A stretch of DNA of 64,000 nucleotides, from positions 4,154,001-4,218,000 of the forward strand of contig CAKKNE010000003.1 in assembly GCA_918797485.1 (NCBI GenBank), given 5' to 3'. The stretch comes from Pelagomonas calceolata (Eukaryota > Sar > Pelagophyceae > Pelagomonadales > Pelagomonadaceae). The notes below the pieces were generated by a model. The model was given only the letters and a program-made list of their open reading frames with translations. It ran no database searches and was not told the origin of the DNA. The position numbers were made by a program, and so were the translations under genes. Shown here in pieces: positions 52,175-62,296 of this stretch (its first letter is position 1; the number at the start of each line of letters is the position of its first letter).

Positions 52175-52224
52175 GCACACGCGATTACTTTTGTACATAG
52201 TCAAAAAAGGGGGGGGAGGTGATA

Positions 52225-55200
52225 TCAGGAAGAAACAGAACGGCCGCACGCCATGCAGAAGTTCGCGCCGTCCGCGAGCCGGTTGCCGCAAGATGGGCAG
52301 AAGTTTCGGGGCGGTGCGGCCGCGCGCGACATCGACGACGCGACGACCGATGCCGTGCCGGGGACTGCCGTCGGCGGCGTGACGAGGACACCTTCGAGCG
52401 GCTGCGACGGAGAAGCGGGGTCGCCGCCCGCGCCCCAGCCGAACCAGCCGCGCGCCTCCGGCGCAGGAGGCGCCGAGGGCGCCGTCACGGGCGCGGCGGC
52501 CGGCGGCGCCGCGGCCGGGGGCTCCGCGGCCGACGCTGCGGGCGCGCCTGTCGACGCGACGCCCTGATCGTCGAGGAACGCCGTCGTCACAGCGCCGAAC
52601 GACTTCCAATTCGCGAGCGCCTCCGGAGTCGGCGGGAACTGTCCATACTTTTCCCGCAGCGCGCGCCGCGCCGGTGCTCCGTACCACGTCCGCATCGGCG
52701 CGAAGACCATGCGGATCTTGCTGTCCGCCTTTGCTGTCGCCCCCTTAACCGGTCCGCGCTTCTTGCCGCGAACGGTAGTGGTGGGCGCGGCCGCCGGCGC
52801 GGGCGGCGGCGCGGCCGCGGCAGCGTCGCTCCCGCGGCGACTCAGGGCCCGGGCAAGCAGCCCCGGCGCGGGCGGCGGCGGCGGCTCGTCGAGCCTTGGA
52901 GGTGATGACGGCGGTCTGAGGCGGCGCCTCCAATCCGCCGGCCTCGTCGCATACCCCGTTCGCGTTGGCCTCAACGTCCTGCGACTTCTTAGCAGCAGTG
53001 TTTCGACGGTAGAAGAAGAAGGCTCCGGCGGCGGCCAGGAGCAGCACGAGCGCGCCGGCGGCCGCGCCGCCCGCCGTCGCCGCGTCCGGGCCCGCTGCGC
53101 CAGATCCGGAGCCAGAGCCGCCGCCTGAGACCAAAGATACGGGCGACATCGTGAGGGACGGCCGCGGCGTCGGTGCTGGGGTCGGTTTTGGCGTCGGAGG
53201 AGACAATGGCCTTGGCGTCGGCGCCGCTGTCGGCTCCGGTGTCGTGACGACAAACACGTGCCTTGCTCGCCCGATGTGAGCTCGCGTCGCCGTCTCGTCG
53301 ACGGTGATGGCGTTGAACGCGGCGGCGGCTTCGGGCGAGCGTTCCGCGGCGTTGGTCCGAAGCTTGGTCAGAAAGCTCCCGTCGTCGACCGCGGTCGTCA
53401 GGGCGGCCGCGGCCTTCTCCAATAAATCCGTCGATACGGCCTCGGCGTCCTCGATGCCGTCGACGCGCGCGACGCCCGTGTAAGAGACGTCCGCGAGGCC
53501 CGCGGCCGCCCGCGTCGGCGCCAGAGTACGATCTGCCTCCCGCGTCGGCGCCGGGCTCGGCGGATATTCCGTCTGCAAGCGCCGCGTACGATCTGCCTCC
53601 CGCGTCAGCGCCGGAGAAGGCGGATACTCCGCCTGCAGGCGCCGCCGGCGGACGACGGCCTCCACATCAACCACTTCGTTGAACACGCCGTCCGAACTGT
53701 CGATGATAGACTGCGCAAACGCATCCTTCATGTCCTCGTCCGCGTTAAATTCGTCGGCCACCACGCCTTCGAGACTGACCGACGAGGCGACCTCGACCAC
53801 CGTCTGGGCCGGCGACGGCGCCGGCGTGGGGGCCGGCGTCGGCGCGGGCGACGGCCTAGGACTCGGTGGCTGCGAGGGCCTGGGAGTCGGGCGCTGCGTC
53901 GGCCGCTGAGTCGGGCGCGGCGTAGGCCTGGGAGTCGGTTGTGGGGTAGGCCGTTGAGTAGGATTTCCCGGCAGCGGCGTCGGTCCGGGCGTGGGACGCA
54001 ACGTCGGGCGCGATGTCGGTAGTGGCGAGGGAATAGGCGTCGGCCGAGGAGTGGGTCTCTGCGTCGGTCTCGCGCTAGGCCGCGGCGTCGGTCGGGGGCT
54101 CGGCGCTGGCGTGGGGCGCAGCGTCGGTCTCGCGCTAGGCCGCGGCGTCGGGCGCGCGGTCGGACGCGATCTGTGTAGGAATCAAGCGGTGAGTTGGCGT
54201 GCCAATAACAAACTACGATTTCCGCACAGGCACCGGCGTCGGGCGCCATGAGGGCCGTTGCGTCGGCTGAGGGACCGTCGGCTGCGGCGTCGGGCGCGGC
54301 GTCGGCCGCCGTGAGGGTTGAGGCGTCGGCCTGGGCGTCGGCCGCTTGCTGGGCGCTGGCGTCGGAGGCGCTGTTGGCCGTGGAGTTGGACTTGGAAACG
54401 TCGGGCGCGCGGTCGGCTTCGGCGTCGGCTTCGACGTCGGCTTCGGCGTCGGGCGCTGAGTAGGCTTCGGCGTCGGCCGAAATGTGGGGCGCGGCGTCGG
54501 ATTCGGCGTCGGGCAGTCTGCGACATTTTCAACTTGCACGACGCCGCACGACGTCGACTCGCACGGGGTGTAGTCGAACGTCATGAATAGGTTCACGTCG
54601 TCGTCCAGGCACCAGCCGAGGTCCTGGTCGAAGGCCGAGGCGTAGAAGAACATCTGCCCCATATTATATCCCCTTACGCCGTGGACCACCCAATCACCGA
54701 TGTCTTGATTAAAGGCCGAGGCGCCGATGAACATCCTGCTCATGCTTGTTACGCCGGAGGTGTCCCACGCGCCAATGTCCTGGTCGAAGGACGAGGCGGA
54801 GTCGAACATCCTCTCCATGCTCTTGACGCCCGAGGTGTCCCACGCGCCGATGTCCTGGTTAAAGGCCGAGGCGTCGTGGAACATGCCCTCCATCGTCGTG
54901 ACGCCGGAGGTGTCCCACGCGCCAATGTCCTCGTTGAAGGACGCCGCTGCTTCGTTGCAATCGTCCTCGTCTGCGCAAAATAAGTACGACATGTCCGTCA
55001 CCCCCGATGTGTCAAACGTCGAGATGTGGCCGTACGTGTCCTCGGCGGCCGTCGCGTCCGAGAGCCATGCTGCAACTGCAATTCTGATCTTTCCGTTGGC
55101 CATGACATTACCATTGCTTGGGATGTCGCAGCCGCCCCACGAGACGCCACAAAACGTCGACGCGCACGGGGTGTCGTAGAACGCCCAGTTCAGGTCCACG

Positions 55201-57056
55201 TCGTCGTCCAGGCACCAGCCGAGGTCCTGGTCGAAGGCCGAGGCCCCGACAAACATCCAGCGCATCGTCGTGACGCCGGAGGTGTCCCACGCGCCGATGT
55301 CCTCGTTGAAGGACGAGTCGCGGAACAGGAACAACTCCTCCATGTCCGTCACCGCCCCAGTCTCCCACGTCGAGATGTGGCCGTACGTCGCCTCGGCGGC
55401 GGCGCTGTCCGAGAGCCACCTTGCAACTGCAATTCTGATCTTCCCATTGGCCATGACGTTTCCTGTGCTCGTGCAATCGCCAGAGTTCTCAACTTGCACG
55501 ACGCCGCACGACGTCGACTCGCACGGGGTGTAGTCGAACGTCATGAATAGGTTCACGTCGTCGTCCAGGCACCAGCCGAGGTCCTGGTCGAAGGCCGAGG
55601 CGTAGAAGAACATCTGCCCCATATTATATCCACTTACCTCGTGGACCACCCAATCACCGATGTCTTGATTAAAGGCCGAGGCGCCGATGAACATCCTGCT
55701 CATGCTTGTTACGCCGGAGGTGTCCCACGCGCCAATGTCCTGGTCGAAGGACGAGGCGGAGTCGAACATCCTCTCCATGCTCTTGACGCCCGAGGTGTCC
55801 CACGCGCCGATGTCCCCATTAAAGGCCGACGCGTAGCCGAACATCAAGTCCATCCTTGTGACGCCGGAGGTGTCCCACGCGCCGATGTCCTGGTCGAAGG
55901 CCGAGGCGGAGGTGAACATCCCGGACATCGACGTGACGCCGGAGGTGTCCCACGCGCCGATGTCCTGGTCGAAGGCCGAGGCGCCGTCGAACATACCTGC
56001 CATGTTCTTGACGCCGGAGGTGTCCCAATCACCAATGTCCTGATCGAAGGCCGAGGCGTCTCCAAACATCTCGAACATGTCAGTGACGCTGTGGACCGCC
56101 CAACCACTGATGTCCTGGTCGAAGGCGTAGGCGGATTGGAACATCATCTTCATCGTCGTGACGCCCGAAGTGTCCCACGCGCCGATGTCCTCGTTGAAGG
56201 ACGCCGCTGCTTCGTTGCAAACCGTTTCGTCCTCGTCTGCGCAAAATAAGTTCGACATGTCCGTCACCCCTCCGGTCTCCCACGTTGAAATGTGGCCGTA
56301 CGTTGCCTCGGCGGCAGTTTCGTCCGAGAGCCACGCCGCCACGGCGTCTCGAATGCTGCTGTCGTCCATCGCGGTGCCTAGGCGTCGCTGGCCACGGTGC
56401 ATCGTCGGCGCCGGCGACCACGCTAGCGAGTTCGGAAACGCCGAGTCCACGAACCAACCGCTACTCCAGGGCGCGTCGCTGCCACCGCCGTGGTCGTGTC
56501 CGCTGTTGTCGTCGAGGCGGCGGCGGCCGTGGTCGTGGCCGTCGTGCCCGCCCTCCTCGACGAGCGGCTCGACGTCCTCGCCCGCCGCGTCCTGGAGGTA
56601 GTGCATGTCGTTCTCGAACTCCGTGGGCACGTGCTCCGCGAAGACGTAGCCCGTGAGCTTCGTCCGAGAAATATCGTCCGAGAACGGCGCGACGGACGCG
56701 TTTGCCGGTCCGGCCGCGGCGAGTCTCGCCGTCGAGGCCAGCAGCACGCCGGCGAGGCGTGCGTTCCAGCCCGAGCGCCTCGCGGAGCTTCCAAAGGTAT
56801 TGAGGGCCGCCGCGAGCGCTGATAGCGCGCCGACGACGCAGAAAAAGGCCCAGACGCACGCCACGGCGGCAGCGGTAGCCAGCGACCGCCAGCTGTTGTC
56901 CTCGCCCAGGCTCATCGTTGGCACCGCGCCGAGCAGCCCGGACTCGCCGGAGCAGCGCGTCGCCGCGCGAATTGCGAACGCCGAACAAGCCGCCGCGGCG
57001 CCGCCCTTCAGCGTGGAATTCCAAATCAAGCCGCCCTTCTTCTCGGCCGCTGCCAT
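52225..57056 (-). CDS. DUF285 receptor paralogue without kinase, with C-terminal WYGAPAR module and zinc ribbon
   Basis: From ATG 57056 ([19 protein letters not shown]) the first ~190 residues closely match the receptor at 51443, including the hydrophobic segments and HDGHDHG. About seventeen DUF285 units in three blocks and a PTPRPT stalk interrupted by a short intron (54231..54171) follow. A SEA-like domain and a transmembrane helix ([26 protein letters not shown]) come next. In the cytosolic region the frame changes once between about 52850 and 52930 (total length is not a multiple of three). It continues with [38 protein letters not shown] and a zinc ribbon ([19 protein letters not shown]). 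The MLKL-like segment and kinase are absent. It could be a decoy or co-receptor of the kinase paralogue, or a decaying copy. Confidence 0.65.
54171..54231 (-). mobile_element. Short introner-type intron in the PT stalk
   Basis: Ends CCTGTGCGGAAATCG and GATTCCTACACAG match the introner TIRs. A GC donor at 54231 and AG at 54172-54171 keep the frame; without removal the protein stops at VRKS. The kinase paralogue has no intron in its stalk, so this is a presence/absence difference between recent paralogues. Confidence 0.75.
54526..55815 (-). repeat. Near-identical internal duplication in the DUF285 array
   Basis: About 330 bp at 54526-54855 recur almost unchanged at 55486-55815 (offset 960 bp). 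Both copies cover the end of one DUF285 block, including [21 protein letters not shown] and [13 protein letters not shown]. The few differences (VVHGVRGYN versus VVHEVSGYN) point to recent unequal exchange or conversion. Confidence 0.85.
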
Positions 57057-57620
57057 CTTCTGGACGGCGCGGCGTCGGGGCGGTAGACCGCGTGCCTGTG
57101 CAGCTGTGCTCCAATGGGAGCTTCTGATGCGCGCGACGGCTGCGCGGGGTCTTTTTTCTCGCTGACGTGCCGTAGGGCTGCCTTTGGTAGCGCCCCGTTC
57201 AAGTATTCCAATTTGCGGCGTGTGCTTTGCGCGAGCTTGTACCATGGTACAGCGGATCGGAGGCGCTATCATCATACCTAGGTATAGTTATCATCATGAT
57301 GATCCTGAGGTCGTCCCCGGTAGCACGAACACGGGTCCGCGAAGGCTCAGCGGACGCCTGCGCCCGGCCGCAACGAAATAACTCGCTATTTTTCCTGGCT
57401 CGCGGGAGAGACAACTCCCAAAAAAGATCCACAAAAGACAACACACTAACGCGGCCGCCGCCAGGCCCGCCCCCGCGCCGCGGGCCACGGCGGCAGCGCG
57501 GACGCGAGCCGCGCGTTCAGGAGAGCGACCGCCGCGCAAGACGCGAACGCGAGGCGGCCCCGCCGCAGAAAGGGGGGCAGCCCCGAGGGCCCCGCACTCG
57601 CCGCGAAGAGGCTTCCCCCC
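56480..57620. repeat. Segmental duplication, right copy (left copy about 50850-51982)
   Basis: The receptor 5' coding region, its promoter/leader (CGCGGGGCCTTTTTTCTCGC-like versus CGCGGGGTCTTTTTTCTCGC) and the MFS 3' end are strongly conserved between the two blocks, in the same order and orientation. The left copy ends abruptly at ureG. Part of the leader (about 57225-57310) differs, with a CATCATGATGATC palindrome only in the right copy. Confidence 0.85.
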
Positions 57621-58813
57621 GCGACGGGGCCCACGACAAAACCCACGAGGGCGACCGCGCGGCCCGCGCCGAGCGCCGACGCCGCGACGTCCCCGGGCGC
57701 CGCCTTCGAGAGCATCTTGTGGAGCGCCCCCATCATAACCTCCGCGGCTAAGGCTGCGATTGAGCTCGGGATGACGAGGAGATACCAGCGCGGCGCGTAC
57801 GAGGCGACCAGGGGCGGTAGCGGGTACGCGAAGAGGGCACACACCAGCAGCGCGATTTCGTAGGCTGCTGGTGGAGTCCGCTTGATGCGATGGGAACCGA
57901 GCAATGCTGTTAATGAAGCGATGCTCTGGATCAATCCTACTCTCATCACGTCGAGACCCAAGCCTTCGCGTGCAAACGCGAGCAGCGGAATGACCTCCGA
58001 AAAGGCCGTCGTAGACAAAGCACAAAGCACGAAGGAGAATAACAAGGGCACGAGGGGACTCCTTCGGTCCGAAAGGACCTCCCTCAGTGTCCGCGGAGGT
58101 TCGTCCTCAAGTGTAATATCGAGGCCTCGGATACCACTCGCGAACGGGGCCTCCTCGTCGACGACGGCCTTGGCGGCGGGTTGCGCGGCGTCATCCAGTG
58201 GATCGTAGGCCGTGCTCGGCTCGAGGAGTATGAGGGCCGCAATGAAGCTGAGTAGAGAAAAACCCGCCACCGCGGCACAGGGCTCGACGAAGGTCGGCGG
58301 TGCTGCAAGAAAACCTCCGACCAGGGGCCCGACCACGGAACCGGCGCCGTAGACGACGCCGACTATTGCGAAGGCGGAGTCCTCGTTCGTTGCGTCTGTT
58401 ACATCGGCGACGTAGGCCTTCCCGACGACGCTGGTGCCACTTGCGAGGCCTTGCGCGAAGCGTGTTATGACGGCGATGAGGAGCGTGGGCGCGGCGCCAA
58501 AAATGACTAGGCATCCGCTCGTCAGCAGTAGACATGAAAGCAGGACGCTCCGCCGGCCGCACCGCTCCGATAACGCGACCCAGATTATTGAAGAGATAGC
58601 TTGGCCCGCGACGAAGGCCGCGTTCATGCACCCGGAGTAGTAGCCTACCGCGTAATCGTGCTGTACGTGCGCTCGGACTAAGAACGGCGTTAAAGGCAGC
58701 ACGACGGACGTGGCCAGAGCTTCGACGAAGAAGAGCAGTAAGGGAATGATGAGCCGTCGGTAGGGCAAGGGCGTCGCCGCGGGCCGCCGCCGGCTGCTGC
58801 CGGGTTGGGGCAT
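57446..58813 (-). CDS. Major facilitator superfamily transporter
   Basis: From ATG 58813 (MPQPGSSRRRPAATPLPYRRLIIPLLLFFVEALATSVV) about twelve hydrophobic segments are visible. The MFS loop 2-3 motif is present (SERCGRRSVLLSCLLL), as are RFAQGLASGTSVVGKAYVADVT and GVVYGAGSVVGPLVGGFLA, an antiporter-like motif C. 455 residues, single exon. The pattern is closest to the ZIF/TetA-like drug or metal-chelate exporters; the substrate is not predictable. The 3' end was copied to 51.8 kb. The upstream promoter element at 58949 favours this start over a non-ATG extension. Confidence 0.82.
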   Translation of the reverse strand: MPQPGSSRRRPAATPLPYRRLIIPLLLFFVEALATSVVLPLTPFLVRAHVQHDYAVGYYSGCMNAAFVAGQAISSIIWVALSERCGRRSVLLSCLLLTSGCLVIFGAAPTLLIAVITRFAQGLASGTSVVGKAYVADVTDATNEDSAFAIVGVVYGAGSVVGPLVGGFLAAPPTFVEPCAAVAGFSLLSFIAALILLEPSTAYDPLDDAAQPAAKAVVDEEAPFASGIRGLDITLEDEPPRTLREVLSDRRSPLVPLLFSFVLCALSTTAFSEVIPLLAFAREGLGLDVMRVGLIQSIASLTALLGSHRIKRTPPAAYEIALLVCALFAYPLPPLVASYAPRWYLLVIPSSIAALAAEVMMGALHKMLSKAAPGDVAASALGAGRAVALVGFVVGPVAGGSLFAASAGPSGLPPFLRRGRLAFASCAAVALLNARLASALPPWPAARGRAWRRPR

Positions 58814-58948
58814 CCCAGCGTGCTGCACTCTGGCACTTGTGGAAACGGGTCGCGGCGGCTGGCGCGCGCGTCGCCGTCTAGGAAACGGGTCGCAGGCGGC
58901 TCCTGAACCCTTTGGCACGGCAGCAATCACACAACCAGCCAAAATTGA

Positions 58949-58973
58949 GCTAGCGTGCTGTAAGACATACTAG
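58949..58973 (+). promoter_or_regulatory. Recurrent CTAG...CTAG promoter element
   Basis: GCTAGCGTGCTGTAAGACA then TACTAG, with a two-base insertion. It lies in a divergent region, 212 bp upstream of the thioredoxin-domain gene and in its sense, and 136 bp from the MFS start. Confidence 0.62.
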
Positions 58974-59184
58974 CATGCTTTTTGCTGCATCCAGCGCGCG
59001 AGCTCGTAACGCGCTCTGGCTGTAGGCGGCGGGCCCAGCTGTCCAGCAATACGCCACTGCTGCAGCGCCGCCACCCATCACACTGCTACAGCCTACAGCT
59101 GCAATATCAGCCATCAGTCTCGATTGGCCTGCTCGATTGGCCTGCCCCACTAGTGCACTGAAGAACGATCACTAGGGCAGGACG

Positions 59185-60393
59185 ATGCGACCCCTCTGGG
59201 CCACATGCCTGGCAGCCGCGGCCGCTCTCCAGACATGCAAAGTCCAGGACCTCGCGACCCGAAGAGTAGCGGGCGCCCTCCTCGCGCCCTTCGGCGGCCG
59301 CGCGGGCGCCGCGCACGAGCTCGTCGCCGTGCGCGGCGTCGACGAAACAGGAGAACCAATAGCGGGCCTCTGCGACGCAGCGACCATAGGCGCCACGGTC
59401 CCGCTCACGGTCTCCGTCCCGAAACCGCTGGCGCCGCTGTGCATCCTCACAACTATCGAATGCGCCGCCGCGTTGGCCACCGAAGGACTCAAAGCTACGC
59501 CAGAAACCGTCACGTTACTCGGCGCCACGCCCGAGGCCCTAGCGGCGTGCGAGCTCCTCACGAGTCTCGGCGCGGACGTGACGGTCGTGACTCCGCGAAG
59601 AAACGGCGACGACGACGCCTACGCCGCCGGCGCGGCCATGGCCTTCCACCCGGCGGCGCTCGACGACGACGACGACGAGGACTACGGGTTGGTCCTGGAT
59701 TATGTCGGAGATGAAGGTAGTAGAAAGGGCTACGTCTCTTGTACTTTATTTGACGCCAGGCACGCGCAGGACTGGGGCCTAGGGGAACAAAGGCCGCCAG
59801 CCATCGCGTTCGATCCTGTCGTGGCGCGGATCGAAAAGGCTTTGAATGAGGCGCCCGCGGATGTCCTGGAGGAAGCGCCCTCCGTTTCCAAAGAATTTTT
59901 TAATCCAATTAAGGCGGCCGCATCTTTAGCGATCGGCGAAGCCGCAGAGGCGTACGGCGAGGCGCTGGGCTGGCCGGCCGACGGCGAGACGCGCAAGCGC
60001 TTCGGGATCGATTTGCTCGCGCCCTCGCTCGGCGCCGTGAGCTTCGATGTTCTAGACGAAGCGTTAGATAGTGGCGACTACGATGATGACATCGAGGTGG
60101 ACGAGGTGCCCTCATCTCCCGATAGTGTCGCGGGCGACGCCGTCGTCTTTATCACGGCCAAGTTCTGCAACTCGTGTCGACGGATGGACCCCCACTTCCG
60201 GCGCATGCAGCAGTCGTTCAACGGAGTGCGCTTTTTGAGAGTTGATTCGACGACGGATCGATCCTTCGCGGAACAGGCCGGCGTCGACAGCACGCCGACC
60301 TTCCTCCTCTACAAAGATTCTACAAGAGTAGCGACGGTCGGGACCGCCTCTCCCACATTGTTGAGGAGGAATCTGGAGGATAATTTCACTTAG
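59185..60393 (+). CDS. Secreted or organellar protein with C-terminal thioredoxin domain
   Basis: ATG 59185 gives MRPLWATCLAAAAALQTCK, a signal peptide. Residues 30-190 look like a Rossmann-type domain (TVTLLGATPEALAACELLTSLGADVTVVTP). A linker with a helix pair follows, and the C-terminal ~90 residues are a thioredoxin fold: VVFITAKFCNSCRRMDPHFRRM, with a CNSC redox pair, and cis-Pro in DSTPTFLLYKDS. 402 residues. A redox role in the plastid or secretory pathway is inferred. The 3' end overlaps that of the convergent gene by 8 bp. Confidence 0.7.
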   Translation: MRPLWATCLAAAAALQTCKVQDLATRRVAGALLAPFGGRAGAAHELVAVRGVDETGEPIAGLCDAATIGATVPLTVSVPKPLAPLCILTTIECAAALATEGLKATPETVTLLGATPEALAACELLTSLGADVTVVTPRRNGDDDAYAAGAAMAFHPAALDDDDDEDYGLVLDYVGDEGSRKGYVSCTLFDARHAQDWGLGEQRPPAIAFDPVVARIEKALNEAPADVLEEAPSVSKEFFNPIKAAASLAIGEAAEAYGEALGWPADGETRKRFGIDLLAPSLGAVSFDVLDEALDSGDYDDDIEVDEVPSSPDSVAGDAVVFITAKFCNSCRRMDPHFRRMQQSFNGVRFLRVDSTTDRSFAEQAGVDSTPTFLLYKDSTRVATVGTASPTLLRRNLEDNFT

Positions 60394-61603
60394 CCAGTTT
60401 CTCCTTCAAGAATGAAAACACTTCTTCGGTCGCGGCATGAGTCGTGGCCGGATGGGAGGTGTGCCCCGCGGAGACGCTCTCGAAGGGGCCCCGGCCCGGC
60501 AGGGGCGTGCCCGCCGGCTCCGAGGAAGAGACGAAGTTCCGCGCTACACTAGCGTACGCGGCACCCGCCTCAGAATCGTCCTCGAAGGCCGCCGGCGCGT
60601 ATTTGCGGTTGTGTTCAAGCCTCGCCGAACCGGACGGCGGCACCTCCTCCTTGAGGATGGAGCCGTAGAGAGCGCATCCGTCCGTGAGCGCCACGGCCTT
60701 GATGCGAGCGCGGCACTGCGGCTTGTCCTTGAACAAGAACGCGACGGCCGACGCGCCGTACGAGTGCGCGACGATCGCGATCGGTCGCGTCTCGTCCTTG
60801 TGAATAGCTCTGGAATATAAAGTAGAGAGATGTCTATGTGGTGTTTCTGAACCCGCAACAATGCGCCCGGCCTCCTCGCTCACGTTCGGGTCCGCTACTA
60901 CAACATTCGCGCCCAACTCGTTGCGACACCGTTCTATATAATCAAACATGCCGCCCTCGCGTAAGGTACCGTTGACACATAAAGAGCGACCCCAGACGCC
61001 CGCGCTCCCACCAGGAAACGACCCGCAGACCAGGAAGATAATGGGAGCATTGGGACCCGCGTCGCTCGGGTGCGCCCAGCACCGCGCTTCCCCCAAAGCC
61101 GTCTCCATGAGACCACTGGCGAGCACTAATCTCGTCTTGCAATATAACGCGCAGGCCGCCGCGACGGCGTCATAGTTCTCCTGGCCCTTCCACTCGAAGC
61201 CTTTTGACTCGTCGTCGACTTGTGTCAAACGCTCGTCACTCACTGTTCCGCCTTCCGGGGCCTTGTAGGCGTACCCGAGCTCGGCCAGGACTTTGACGAC
61301 ATCTCTGGGTGACGGGGGCTTCTCTTCTTGTTTGGTGGCGTCCGGGTCCGCCATGGCGTCGACCGCGTTTCTACGTGCTCCGGCGCGCTGCGATCCTGGC
61401 GCGTTTTTGGTTAAGGGCTTGGAAGCTAGGTACGAGGCTTGCGCGACCGCGAATGGCTTATCCGCGTGCAGGAGCGCGAGTGGAGTGTCAAAGCCGCGTG
61501 TCCGCAGCCGCCAGCCGCACAGACGAGCAGCGCTTGAGCTAGCCTTGGCTTTTGGTTTTAGGCAAAGCGCGCTAGCGGCCAGTAAGACACTAGCAAGGTG
61601 CAT
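60386..61603 (-). CDS. Arb2/FAM172-like alpha/beta hydrolase-fold protein
   Basis: The core contains PIIFLVCGSFPGGSAGVWGRSLCVNGTLREGGMFDYIERC, NVVVADPNV and PIAIVAHSYGASAVAFLF. These match the Arb2/FAM172 domain, with a nucleophile-elbow Ser in HSYGAS. Known members act with Argonaute or in co-transcriptional regulation. Two starts are possible. ATG 61603 gives MHLASVLLAASALCLKPKA, a targeting peptide encoded across a copy of the promoter element. ATG 61354 gives MADPDATKQEEKPPSPRD (322 residues), a cytosolic form. The promoter copy favours 61354; the signal-like N-terminus keeps 61603 open (405 residues). Confidence 0.7.
   Translation of the reverse strand: MHLASVLLAASALCLKPKAKASSSAARLCGWRLRTRGFDTPLALLHADKPFAVAQASYLASKPLTKNAPGSQRAGARRNAVDAMADPDATKQEEKPPSPRDVVKVLAELGYAYKAPEGGTVSDERLTQVDDESKGFEWKGQENYDAVAAACALYCKTRLVLASGLMETALGEARCWAHPSDAGPNAPIIFLVCGSFPGGSAGVWGRSLCVNGTLREGGMFDYIERCRNELGANVVVADPNVSEEAGRIVAGSETPHRHLSTLYSRAIHKDETRPIAIVAHSYGASAVAFLFKDKPQCRARIKAVALTDGCALYGSILKEEVPPSGSARLEHNRKYAPAAFEDDSEAGAAYASVARNFVSSSEPAGTPLPGRGPFESVSAGHTSHPATTHAATEEVFSFLKEKLAK
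61571..61593 (+). promoter_or_regulatory. Recurrent CTAG...CTAG element overlapping a possible signal-peptide ORF
   Basis: GCTAGCGGCCAG then TAAGACACTAG. It is antisense to the Arb2-like gene and 217 bp upstream of its internal ATG. On the minus strand it would encode ASVLLAAS of the longer N-terminus. It is the second orientation exception. Confidence 0.6.
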
Positions 61604-61756
61604 TACGGGGTTTTCGCCACTCGGGGGCCCCGCCCACCAGTCCTAACAGCGCAACAATATCCAGCAAAACTCGTGGTCCGTGCTGCTAGAGGGGCTGGCC
61701 CAATGAGCGACTCTCTCTCTCTCCGACCCTCGGGAACGAATCACAACAAGACACCC

Positions 61757-62296
61757 TTAGTTCCACGTCGCCGGGTCCCCGTCGTCGTCGTCCTCGTCGT
61801 CCACGACGCCGTCGACGTCCACCGGCAACCCCAACCCCCGCCACGCGTCGAAACCGCCGGCCATCGCAATGACGTCGAAGCCGCGCGCTCTTAACAGATC
61901 CGCCGCCGCCGCGACGCTCTTCTGGGAACCGCCGCCGACGACGAGCCGGCCCGGCTCGGCCGGGATCACGTCCGCGTCCAGCGTGCCGTCGACGAACGGC
62001 GCGTTCACGGCGCCTTTTGGTCGCCCGCGCGCGAACGCCTCAGTGCCTCGCACGTCGACAAAACTGTGGCGACTCTCCCAGCCCACCTCGTGGCACAGGT
62101 CGTGGGCCACGTCCGGCGGCACAATAGCCGTCTTCGGCGCTTCCGCCGTGCTCTGTGGTGGGGGCCGATTTGCGGCGACGGCGGCGGCCGTCTTCTTTTT
62201 GATGAGGTCCTCCAGGGATTTATCGTTGCTGAGGCGGCGGACGGCACGCGTGCAACGCGGCGTGCGCCGCGGCAGCGCCCGGAGCAGGCGGCGCAT
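61757..62296 (-). CDS. Rhodanese-domain protein lacking the active-site Cys
   Basis: ATG 62296 (MRRLLRALPRRTPRCTRAVRRLSN) looks like a mitochondrial presequence. The rhodanese domain has HSFVDVRGTEAFARGRPKGAVNAPF and the loop RLVVGGGSQKSVAAAADLLRARGFDVIAMAGGFDAWRGLGLPVD. The family's catalytic Cys (VVYCxxGxRS) is Gly here, so sulphurtransfer is unlikely and a binding or regulatory role is more probable. The C-terminus is acidic. 179 residues. Confidence 0.78.
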   Translation of the reverse strand: MRRLLRALPRRTPRCTRAVRRLSNDKSLEDLIKKKTAAAVAANRPPPQSTAEAPKTAIVPPDVAHDLCHEVGWESRHSFVDVRGTEAFARGRPKGAVNAPFVDGTLDADVIPAEPGRLVVGGGSQKSVAAAADLLRARGFDVIAMAGGFDAWRGLGLPVDVDGVVDDEDDDDGDPATWN

